Translations under genes and position numbers: made by a program | Notes under the pieces: generated by a model | What the model was told of the DNA's origin: nothing | The model's input: only the letters and a program-made list of their open reading frames with translations | Database searches by the model: none | Source: Clostridium sp. MCC353 | GTDB lineage: Bacteria > Bacillota > Clostridia > Lachnospirales > Lachnospiraceae | Direction: 5' to 3' | Length of the DNA stretch: 64,000 nucleotides | Assembly (NCBI RefSeq): GCF_018785315.1 | Contig: NZ_WQPN01000006.1 | Location: 86,725 to 150,724, forward strand | Shown here: piece by piece, positions 9,384-16,404 of the stretch | Layout: each line of letters starts with the position of its first letter | Numbering within the stretch: position 1 is the first letter of the stretch

Positions 9384-9427
9384 AACGTTAGTAACAGTTC
9401 AGACAGGTCTGAACTGTTACTAACGTT
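9384..9427. repeat. Short palindrome, GTAACAGTTCAG family, copy 2
   Basis: Perfect 21-bp arms (AACGTTAGTAACAGTTCAGAC and complement) around AG. The inner 14 bp of each arm match the copy at 5861-5890. It begins 16 bp after the dctM stop and could stop transcription as a hairpin, but it has no T-tract. Its spread to unrelated loci argues for a REP- or MITE-like repeat. Confidence 0.75.
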
Positions 9428-9734
9428 TCCCTATGATATGCAGAGGGGCGAAAGCAATGGTTGCTTTCGCCCCTTGATTACTCCAACAGCAGGGAAAAAC
9501 AGGCTTAATTAATTCCGTTAGTACACACTCATACTTAACTGAAATATAAAATGCTCCAAATTCTAATTCGCAATCTAACTCGTTATCGTCCCTTATTGGA
9601 ACAACGCAGCCCATAGGCGGCTTTCCATTTATATAAATGCCTATCATTCCCATATGTTTTTCTCCTTGACAAGTCTGTTTTATTACATAATCTTTGCCAA
9701 AAGGGTACAAATCCCGATTTGCTGCTCTGCTCAA
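9420..9734 (-). pseudogene. Small hypothetical protein, probably decayed
   Basis: A 104-codon frame whose middle part looks like a real domain (MIGIYINGKPPMGCVVPIRD, LEFGAFYISVKYECVLTELI). The last 20 or so codons run through the stem-loop at 9445-9473 and into the palindromic repeat, which suggests that the original stop was lost. The N-terminus has no clear ribosome binding site. I do not recognise the family. Confidence 0.4.
9445..9473. terminator. Stem-loop, possible bidirectional terminator
   Basis: GGGGCGAAAGCAA pairs perfectly with TTGCTTTCGCCCC around a 3-nt loop. It lies downstream of dctM and at the end of the minus-strand frame. Only weak T-runs follow it on either strand. Confidence 0.55.
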
Positions 9735-9759
9735 CTGGCTAATAAATCGGAAGCTGTCT

Positions 9760-10242
9760 TCATAACTTCAGAATAGCGATCAGCTCTTCTTGGTCCATTT
9801 CTCCGGTTTCAACAAATCCAAACGAACGGTATAATCGACTGGCAATTTCGTTCTCAGGTTCATATGACAACCAGCAGTATTCCGCTTTACCACACGGAAA
9901 TGTTTTTATGAATTCCAATGCAAGCCTGACTGCTTCCTTCCCGTACCCCTTATTCTGATAACTTTTATCTATCATCAACCGCCAGAGATTATAATTGCCT
10001 TTTGCTATTATCGGGGCATTGTCCCAGTAATCGTCTGTATCAAAACCAATCATTAAAAAGCCAACCGGCGTGTCATCCTCATATATTCCAAAAGGGAAAG
10101 CATATCCATTTCCAGTTATGGCGGTATAGGCTTCGATGATACTGATGTCATTGCTTGCCACAAAATTTTTCTGCTTTTCAGATACACTAAGTTTCAAAAT
10201 ATCCCATACATTTTTACCATTTATCTTCTCCAGTTTAAGCAT
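9760..10242 (-). CDS. GNAT acetyltransferase, diamine (spermidine)-type
   Basis: A 160-residue GNAT protein. It has the substrate-side segment YAFPFGIYEDDTPVGFLMIG, the strand YNLWRLMIDKSYQNKGYGKE with the acetyl-CoA loop, and the C-terminal LYRSFGFVETGE. This arrangement resembles BltD/PaiA-like polyamine acetyltransferases. The ATG at 10242 has GAGG eight bases upstream; a GTG at 10248 is the alternative. It is in a run of minus-strand single-gene units. Confidence 0.87.
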   Translation of the reverse strand: MLKLEKINGKNVWDILKLSVSEKQKNFVASNDISIIEAYTAITGNGYAFPFGIYEDDTPVGFLMIGFDTDDYWDNAPIIAKGNYNLWRLMIDKSYQNKGYGKEAVRLALEFIKTFPCGKAEYCWLSYEPENEIASRLYRSFGFVETGEMDQEELIAILKL

Positions 10243-10399
10243 ATTCACATCCTCACAAATTCCGATTTCCAGTTTGATAAACTGGAAGTTAAAATATCCC
10301 GATTCCTTTACACTTGATACAATATAAGTTTGACAAATTTGTCTTTACTTCATTGCTAATTCTGATTTGCGTTTTGCTCTTTTGGAAAAAGCGGCCAAT

Positions 10400-10732
10400 T
10401 TATTCCTTCAAATTTTCCAGAGCTTCAGGATTATTTGAGATAATCACTCCAACAGTCTGACATTTTTCCATATCTGGACATTCACCACATGTCGTCACAC
10501 CTTTTTTAATTGCGCATTGACGAATACCGCAAAGACTATCACAAAATACAGTTTTAACCCCATGGACACGACAGCCCTGACAGTTGATGTGTTCAGGCAG
10601 AATGGGCGCATTATTTAACTCAGCCCATAGCTTCGCAGTTTTTTCACGCAATGCCTGATCGTCATTGATCGTCGCAAGATATGCTTCACATTTCTCACAA
10701 TCCAGTCCGCAGTATGCAATCATATTTCTCAT
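10400..10732 (-). CDS. DUF3795 cysteine-rich protein
   Basis: A 110-residue protein with the DUF3795 pattern: YCGLDCEKCEAYLAT at the N-terminus, then CQGCRVHG, CDSLCGIRQCAIKKGV and CGECPDMEKC. The 11 or so cysteines probably bind zinc or an iron-sulfur cluster. Function unknown. The ATG at 10732 has GGGGG nine bases upstream. A second, longer family member lies at 62425-62835. Confidence 0.85.
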   Translation of the reverse strand: MRNMIAYCGLDCEKCEAYLATINDDQALREKTAKLWAELNNAPILPEHINCQGCRVHGVKTVFCDSLCGIRQCAIKKGVTTCGECPDMEKCQTVGVIISNNPEALENLKE

Positions 10733-10769
10733 GATTATGTACCCCCTTAAATTTTTGTTTTTTATACAG

Positions 10770-11309
10770 CTACATTCTCACTATCTTCCTAACAGTATTC
10801 GCTGTTCTTATGGTTAGTTTGCTGCTGACATTTGTACTTGCCGTCTTAGACCACCAATTTGTTTTTTGATAATCTTTCCGGCTGAAGGACCAAAATATTA
10901 CTTCTTTATATCCCTTTATTTTTTCTAAATCCTCTTTAGGTTCCCCAATCTCACAATACACCTCTGAGAATGTGGCAGGCGGCATAATAAAAATTAAATT
11001 GTCATAAATTTCTTTATTTTCATTCCCCCACCAGTCGGGGGCATTTTGCAAAATATCCTCAAGTTCTTCTCTGGATATGACAAAAATAGGAATATCTACA
11101 GCAAACTGTGTTTTAATCATTTCCTCAATTTGTTTTGTAAACTTTTTTATATTATCTTCATCACTGGAAAAGGTTACATTTCCGCTGTTCAGATATGTCT
11201 TAACTTCACCAAATCCAAGGTTTTCAAAACTTTTCTTCAATTCTGCCATTGGTATCTTATTTTTTCCGCTTATATTGATACCTCGTAATAAGGCAGCATA
11301 CCTTTTCAT
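10770..11309 (-). CDS. DUF1697 protein
   Basis: A 179-residue protein with the DUF1697 hallmarks RYAALLRGINISGKNKIPMA, LGFGEVKTYLNSGNVTFSS and a basic C-terminus rich in Thr/Asn (TASTNVSSKLTIRTANTVRK). Members are small, single-domain and of unknown function. No operon partner is evident. Confidence 0.88.
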   Translation of the reverse strand: MKRYAALLRGINISGKNKIPMAELKKSFENLGFGEVKTYLNSGNVTFSSDEDNIKKFTKQIEEMIKTQFAVDIPIFVISREELEDILQNAPDWWGNENKEIYDNLIFIMPPATFSEVYCEIGEPKEDLEKIKGYKEVIFWSFSRKDYQKTNWWSKTASTNVSSKLTIRTANTVRKIVRM

Positions 11310-11374
11310 ATCCCTGATCTCCTCTGCAACTCACGATTTTTAACGCCATATCCAATTTTCCCACAAGCCGGAAC

Positions 11375-12004
11375 TTAACATCTATCGAAAAAGCTTTGGA
11401 GCTTATCTACAAATTGTCCAATATGTATGCCGTCAACAAAAGAATGATGTACCTGAACTGATATTGGAATGAGGATTTTCCCATTGTTCTCATAAAACTT
11501 TCCCCAATCAAACAGGGGAGTTGCATTATCCTTCTTCCCGGAATTGGTATGGGAAATATGGGTGTAAGTGACCCACGGCATAGGAGAACACTGAAAAACA
11601 TCATTTCCTAATGGACCTGTAAAATACTCTTTCTGCTCCTTTGCTATCGTTTCTGCCAACTCACAGTATTCTTTTAAATCATCTATCATGGGAACATTAA
11701 CCACCTTAAACAATTCGGTGTCTTGATTCAGATAGGTAAACGCGGTATCTATCTTGTCAAACAAAACAATCTGTCCATCAACAAACCGATAACGAAATGC
11801 GTCTATCTCATTTGCACATTTACAAACTGCGTATACCATCGCCAATGTAAAAGAAACCCCCATTTCTTTAACCACACGTTTGAACCTTGTAATATCCGCT
11901 TCAAAGGTTACACAAAACGCTGGTTCTACACTATTTCTAAAAATCATACAGTGCATTGCTCTATTCCATGTTTTTTCATCAATTACTTTATACTTATTTG
12001 CCAT
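11375..12004 (-). CDS. CatA-type chloramphenicol acetyltransferase-like protein
   Basis: A 209-residue protein slightly shorter than classical CAT (about 215-220). It carries the CAT catalytic signature VQVHHSFVDGIHIGQF, with the second histidine as the general base, plus FTLAMVYAVCKCANEI and the aromatic-rich SPMPWVTYTHISHT strand. It would acetylate chloramphenicol or a similar hydroxyl acceptor as a trimer in the cytoplasm. Whether it gives resistance cannot be told; divergent members may have other acceptors. No mobile element is next to it, but its neighbours are small cargo-like genes. Confidence 0.82.
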   Translation of the reverse strand: MANKYKVIDEKTWNRAMHCMIFRNSVEPAFCVTFEADITRFKRVVKEMGVSFTLAMVYAVCKCANEIDAFRYRFVDGQIVLFDKIDTAFTYLNQDTELFKVVNVPMIDDLKEYCELAETIAKEQKEYFTGPLGNDVFQCSPMPWVTYTHISHTNSGKKDNATPLFDWGKFYENNGKILIPISVQVHHSFVDGIHIGQFVDKLQSFFDRC

Positions 12005-12038
12005 GTGATTGTTCCTCCAAATTCTAATTCTCCAGTTA

Positions 12039-12482
12039 TTATGGTCTGCTCATATATAAAAGAGGATAGGGATTTCCCTGTTCGTCATTTGCAGTTCTTT
12101 TGTAAACATTGAACCCCATATGCTCATAGAAACCTTTGGCAAGGGGATTTTGTTCATTCACCGCTAAATCGTTAATCATATATTTTTCTATTCCGTATTT
12201 GAATAATTTTTTGCCTAATCCTTTTCCCCTTTCTTCATGGGAGATAAACAGCATTTCAAGGTGTTGTTCTACGATTCCCATAAATCCCACAGGAACTTGA
12301 TTCTCGTTTTCTACAATAATCAAATGCGGTATTTCTTTTAATGCTTGTGGTACATACTTCTTAATGTCCTCTATTTCACCCTCTGATAAAAATAGATGGG
12401 TTGCCTTTACAGAACTTTCCCACACTTCTAATAACTGTTCTATTAATGATGAATTTCTGTCTGTTACTTCAATAATTCTCAT
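12039..12482 (-). CDS. GNAT acetyltransferase, YjaB-like
   Basis: A 147-residue GNAT protein closely following the pattern of E. coli YjaB: WESSVKATHLFLSE at the front, FISHEERGKGLGKKLF as the acetyl-CoA loop, LAVNEQNPLAKGFYEHMGF, and a closing GNPYPLLYM. The ATG at 12482 follows TTGGAGG by nine bases; the frame is open 26 codons further upstream without a site. Substrate unknown. Confidence 0.87.
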   Translation of the reverse strand: MRIIEVTDRNSSLIEQLLEVWESSVKATHLFLSEGEIEDIKKYVPQALKEIPHLIIVENENQVPVGFMGIVEQHLEMLFISHEERGKGLGKKLFKYGIEKYMINDLAVNEQNPLAKGFYEHMGFNVYKRTANDEQGNPYPLLYMSRP

Positions 12483-12693
12483 CGTATTAGTCCTCCAAAT
12501 CCCGATTTCGCTAATAGCCCCCAGTGCAGCTCCGGTCAGATTATATAAAAATAGCGCCATCGCTTTCTGTCTTTTATCCTACCACACTTCCCCCTGTTTT
12601 TCCATTTCATTTCGCAATCCTCACAATGGATAGCGCTTCCAGAAATGATTCTGAAATATGGGAACGGAATAAAAAGAAAAATCCTGGCAAAAA

Positions 12694-12729
12694 AACGAGG
12701 TTTTAACCACGATTGGTTAAAACCTCGTT
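12694..12729 (-). terminator. Rho-independent terminator of the BenE operon
   Basis: AACGAGGTTTTAACC pairs with GGTTAAAACCTCGTT around a 6-nt loop. On the minus strand it is followed by a T-tract (AAAAAAA on the plus strand at about 12689-12695). It lies 10 bp past the stop of the last gene of the operon. Confidence 0.85.
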
Positions 12730-12738
12730 ATCTGTATT

Positions 12739-13986
12739 TCATTCCCTAACAGCCTCCGGCGCTTTCGCCCCTCTTCCATCCGCCAGCATACCGACTGCCA
12801 CGCCGCCTACCAGCGCCCAGAACGCGGAACCGATCCCCAAAATCGTAATTCCGCTCATTCCGATGATAAAAGCCGCAAACGCTCCGGTTTTATAAAGGCC
12901 TGTACCAAACGCGTCTTTCAGCGCATTGATGAGGATATTGATCATAGCCAATCCGGCCAGAAGGGATACCAACGCGCTTGGCAGTCCGGCCACGATGCCC
13001 AGGGCATAACCTGCCAGAACCCCAAATACAATCAGCCCGATTCCATTTAAAACCGCACCGCCGTAACGGTATTCTTTGGGTCCGTTGCCGTCGGCCGCTA
13101 TCATTGCCGTCATGGGGCCTGCGATATTGGCGTTGTGGCCGCCGAAAAATGAGGTCACGATGCCGCCGATTCCCGAAGCGATTGTCATGCCGTTGATGGG
13201 GACCTGATAACCAGCCCCTTTTAAAACGCCTATGGCCTGGGCATTTTCAGCCCCGATCACCAGCACGGCCAAAGGGATGGACACCGACATGACCGTTCCG
13301 GGATTGAGAACGGGAACCACAAATGAAGGTCCTGCCAGACCGTAATCCGACAGCTCAAAATGAAACTGTCCCCGTACAACCGCCGCCAGGATTCCAAAAA
13401 CCAGCGATCCCAGCACAGGCGGAATCTTTTTCGTAATCATCGGGGTGATCAAAAATGCACAGATACAAACTGCGCCAACCACAATATCGGCCTTCGCATT
13501 CAGCACGATTCCCGTGCCGTATTTCATAAACACGCCTGCAATCATTCCCATCACGATGGGCAGGGGAATCCAATCCATGATTTTCTTCACCCAGCCTGTG
13601 ATTCCCAGCAGAAATACCAGGATTCCGGCCACCAGAAACGCCCCCGCCGCCTCATTAAAACTGTAGCCGGAAATGGCCATTCCCACCATTGCAACGCCCG
13701 GAATCGACCAGGCGCCCACTATCGGCATCTTATAATACAATCCCAGGAAAAAGCTCAATAACCCGCCAGCGATATACACGGTGGATACCCAGGACAAGGT
13801 CTGGGCCTGGGTAAAACCTGCGTTCTGCCCGGCCTGGAATGCCAGAATCGCAGGCCCGGTATAAGCGAAGGCCAAAGCCACCAGCGCCCCGCTGACCGTC
13901 CCGGCATTGACCGCCTTTTTAAAATCCCTGATCCCGGATTTAAATCCCGGCCCCGGCTCTATCATATTCATTTTTCTGCTTCCCAA
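12739..13986 (-). CDS. BenE-family (benzoate/H+ symporter-like) transporter
   Basis: A 415-residue protein with about 11-12 hydrophobic segments. It has the BenE-type elements GPAILAFQAGQNAGFT, WVSTVYIAGGLLSFFLGLYY, IPLPIVMGMIAGVFM and FGGHNANIAGPMTAM. A TTG at 13986 is the likely start because GAGGAGGGG lies about six bases upstream; the first ATG (13971) is too far from it. As the last gene of the operon it probably imports the acid that the rest degrades. Benzoate itself is not implied, since no aromatic-degradation gene is nearby. Confidence 0.86.
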   Translation of the reverse strand: MGSRKMNMIEPGPGFKSGIRDFKKAVNAGTVSGALVALAFAYTGPAILAFQAGQNAGFTQAQTLSWVSTVYIAGGLLSFFLGLYYKMPIVGAWSIPGVAMVGMAISGYSFNEAAGAFLVAGILVFLLGITGWVKKIMDWIPLPIVMGMIAGVFMKYGTGIVLNAKADIVVGAVCICAFLITPMITKKIPPVLGSLVFGILAAVVRGQFHFELSDYGLAGPSFVVPVLNPGTVMSVSIPLAVLVIGAENAQAIGVLKGAGYQVPINGMTIASGIGGIVTSFFGGHNANIAGPMTAMIAADGNGPKEYRYGGAVLNGIGLIVFGVLAGYALGIVAGLPSALVSLLAGLAMINILINALKDAFGTGLYKTGAFAAFIIGMSGITILGIGSAFWALVGGVAVGMLADGRGAKAPEAVRE

Positions 13987-14007
13987 TGTAACCCCTCCTC
14001 TCTCAAA

Positions 14008-14334
14008 TCAAAGATAATCTTCTCTGACCGGTGAAAATACATCCATGTTCACTACCTTTTGATTCCCAATTACCGCCAGATCATGATGGGCATTGGGCGG
14101 AATCCTGACCATATCCCCTGGCCTCATCACCATCTTTTCCTCTCCCAACGTCACCTCGCACTCCCCTTCCAGGATGCACAGAAGCTGTTCGTGGGGGTGG
14201 GAATGGGGAAATGGGGGGAATCCCGGCTCAATTGTGTTCAGCACCAGCATGACATTTTCTCCGGAAAATACCTGCCGGACTGCGGTTTCATGAAATGGTT
14301 TCTTTTCAATACTCTTCCAGTTTGCGATCTCCAT
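14008..14334 (-). CDS. Small cupin-domain protein
   Basis: A 108-residue single-domain cupin with both motifs: PHSHPHEQLLCILEGECEV (metal-binding His, His, Glu) and PGDMVRIPPNAHHDL (distal His). Such proteins act as metal-dependent isomerases, dioxygenases or sensors. The ATG at 14334 follows GAGGAG by nine bases (TTG at 14337 possible). It lies between the LarA-like and transporter genes, suggesting a role in the same pathway, perhaps isomerisation or sensing of the substrate. Confidence 0.88.
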   Translation of the reverse strand: MEIANWKSIEKKPFHETAVRQVFSGENVMLVLNTIEPGFPPFPHSHPHEQLLCILEGECEVTLGEEKMVMRPGDMVRIPPNAHHDLAVIGNQKVVNMDVFSPVREDYL

Positions 14335-14352
14335 CAATACGTTCTCCTCTCA

Positions 14353-15771
14353 TCAGCTCATATTTCTCTGCGCCAGCCATTTGGGCATCAGCTCTTCATC
14401 CACCTTTTTCCTGACAGCGGGCACACGCTCCAGCAGATAAGCTTTCAGTTCCCTGCTCACATTGATCCCTCCCACAGCTCCGTCAAATGCCACCAGGTTC
14501 CGGCATCCGCTCATTTTCATGGTCAGATTCACTGCGGTGGGCAGGTCAGGCGCTATCAGGGAATCCTTCGTATATCCCGCGTTCTGCTCATCCATATCAA
14601 AGACTGCCTTCAGTTTTCCCCCCACAATGATGGATGGAATCTGGGCGGAAAAGAACCCTCCCGGGTATCCTTTACAGGAATAGTTGTTGATCATCGCTTT
14701 CAGGGCGCTGCTCACCTTAGGCACCTCTTCCATATTCGTCTTTCCATCCTCGTCGTAGCACTGTTCCGTATAGAAAGAATAAGGCGTTACCGGCTGATCC
14801 AGGTCAAAGGGGTCAATGCCGATCTGTAAAAATGCCGCGAAAATCAATCCGCCGGCGGAGACATAGGACAGGGGCGCATGGCAGTCCAGAACGGCAATGC
14901 ATCCCACCTCCTCCAGCTCATTGAGAAGGGTGATCAGTTTTCCGTATTCTTCCAGCATCTTTTTGGTGGATCTTTCATTTAACAGAATCAGGTCATTGTC
15001 CGCATCCACACCCATAATTCCGTTGGGCGATACCTTTAACATGACGGAAAACAGCATCTTTTTCTGGACAAAATCCGATTCGTAGATGGAACGGGCCACG
15101 AAATTGCCTCCCCTTGGCCCCAGGTTGTAATGATAGGTGGAACGGGTTTCTATCCTGGCATAGGACATGCCGAAGGGCTTCATAATCCGGTCGATCACCC
15201 GGTGGAAATGCAGTTCCCTCACATCCGTGTTGTGTACGTGGATAATCCAGTCCGCGTCGTAAACATCGCTCAGGCCGTAAAGCGTTCCGATCTTGGTTTC
15301 TATGGGCACCCCCTTCATCAGAGGCGTAACATTCTTGGCTTTGCCGTTAAAATATGTATCCAGTCCGAATTTTTTAATAAACAGCTCGCTTTCCCTGTAG
15401 CGCAGCCCATTTCCGGCCCTCAGGCGGATATCCGACGTTCCGGTCCGTTTTTCCACCTCGTCCCTGATTGTGCGCAGAAGTTCCGCATAGGGTTCCCCTC
15501 CTGCCAGAGTGAAGCCATGGTGGGAGGCCAGGATATTGACGCTGTCCCCTGGTTTCACCTTTGAAAAATCAACTCCGGCCAAAGCGGTTTCAGCGGCGGC
15601 TCTGACCGATTCCCTTGTGAGGGGAATTGCGTCTTCCAATTCCGGAAACAGCTCCTTCATTTGAACGGATGTCATATCCGGCAGGTCTACAGCTCTCATG
15701 GCGATTTCTTCCGGAGCGATCGAATAAGGAGACCTGATCGGCGCCGCCGGAGTGATTGTACGGTTATTCAT
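14353..15771 (-). CDS. LarA-like (DUF2088/lactate racemase fold) protein
   Basis: A 472-residue protein. H188 (in ELHFH), K198 (IMKPFG) and H214 (STYH) keep the spacings 10 and 16 of the LarA residues that are the catalytic His, the Lys that anchors the nickel-pincer nucleotide, and the nickel-ligand His; an ET pair ten residues after the Lys also matches. By contrast, the N-terminal DHTR and GTHR motifs of LarA are replaced by SHHG and GNGLR, so one catalytic His and the substrate Arg are changed. It may therefore be a racemase, epimerase or eliminase of a different hydroxy acid. ATG at 15771 overlaps the ferredoxin stop by eight bases. The assignment rests on motif spacing only. Confidence 0.65.
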   Translation of the reverse strand: MNNRTITPAAPIRSPYSIAPEEIAMRAVDLPDMTSVQMKELFPELEDAIPLTRESVRAAAETALAGVDFSKVKPGDSVNILASHHGFTLAGGEPYAELLRTIRDEVEKRTGTSDIRLRAGNGLRYRESELFIKKFGLDTYFNGKAKNVTPLMKGVPIETKIGTLYGLSDVYDADWIIHVHNTDVRELHFHRVIDRIMKPFGMSYARIETRSTYHYNLGPRGGNFVARSIYESDFVQKKMLFSVMLKVSPNGIMGVDADNDLILLNERSTKKMLEEYGKLITLLNELEEVGCIAVLDCHAPLSYVSAGGLIFAAFLQIGIDPFDLDQPVTPYSFYTEQCYDEDGKTNMEEVPKVSSALKAMINNYSCKGYPGGFFSAQIPSIIVGGKLKAVFDMDEQNAGYTKDSLIAPDLPTAVNLTMKMSGCRNLVAFDGAVGGINVSRELKAYLLERVPAVRKKVDEELMPKWLAQRNMS

Positions 15772-16381
15772 GTCCCTTCCCCCTTTCCAGCCCTTTTTCC
15801 ACACATTTTTCGCAGAATTCTATATCATCTTTAAAATGATATTTTGAATCATATTTTTCTTTGACGCCTTCATCCATGGTCCACAATGTGGATGTCAGGC
15901 CATACCACTGGTATCCCGGCGCTTCGCCCGGGTCAATTCCTGCGGCGTTCAGCATACGGAGCGGTGTTTCCGCACAGCAGCATTTGCAGCCTGTGCGTAT
16001 TCCCGTCATTCTTGCCAGGTCAATGGGAGTTTTGGCTCCTGCCAGTATAGCGGCCGCAACTTCTTCGGCCTTCGTCCTGGTGCAGACACAGATTTCCATC
16101 TTGGGATAAAAATGGGCCTTCAGGCAGAGCGCTTCTATCTCCCCCGCGTCAAACTCCGAAGGATCACAGAAAATGGTCCTTGGATGTTCCAGCGCCTCCA
16201 TCGTCACGGCATCTTTTGGACAGTGTTCCACACAGGAAGAACAGCCCACACAGTATTCTTCTTCTAAAACAGGTTTTCTGTGCACAAAACATATGGCATC
16301 TGCCGGGCACACTTTGGAACACAGGGTGCACCCGATGCATTTATCTTCATCAAATACAGCTTTTGCCTTAATTACTTTCAT
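15764..16381 (-). CDS. 2x[4Fe-4S] ferredoxin with BFD-like [2Fe-2S] domain
   Basis: About 205 residues. Two classical clusters come first (CIGCTLCSKVCPADAI and CVGCSSCVEHCPKDAV), then a bacterioferredoxin-type segment with CVCTRTKAEEV and CKCCCAETPLRML, and a Cys-containing tail (FCEKC). The protein should carry electrons for an oxidoreductase of this operon, although no partner dehydrogenase is visible. ATG 16381 is chosen because AGAGG lies about eight bases upstream; ATG 16402 would add seven residues and lacks a site. Its end overlaps the LarA-like gene, implying coupled translation. Confidence 0.85.
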   Translation of the reverse strand: MKVIKAKAVFDEDKCIGCTLCSKVCPADAICFVHRKPVLEEEYCVGCSSCVEHCPKDAVTMEALEHPRTIFCDPSEFDAGEIEALCLKAHFYPKMEICVCTRTKAEEVAAAILAGAKTPIDLARMTGIRTGCKCCCAETPLRMLNAAGIDPGEAPGYQWYGLTSTLWTMDEGVKEKYDSKYHFKDDIEFCEKCVEKGLERGKGHE

Positions 16382-16404
16382 GTCCTCCACCTCTCTTTTC
16401 ATAT

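Noticed and set aside
11375..12004. Proven chloramphenicol resistance gene
   Set aside because: The CAT signature is clear, but the protein differs from named resistance enzymes and has no mobile element beside it. It is listed only as CatA-like.
12739..13986. Benzoate catabolic operon
   Set aside because: Only the carrier resembles BenE. No benzoate dioxygenase, CoA ligase or ring reductase gene is present.
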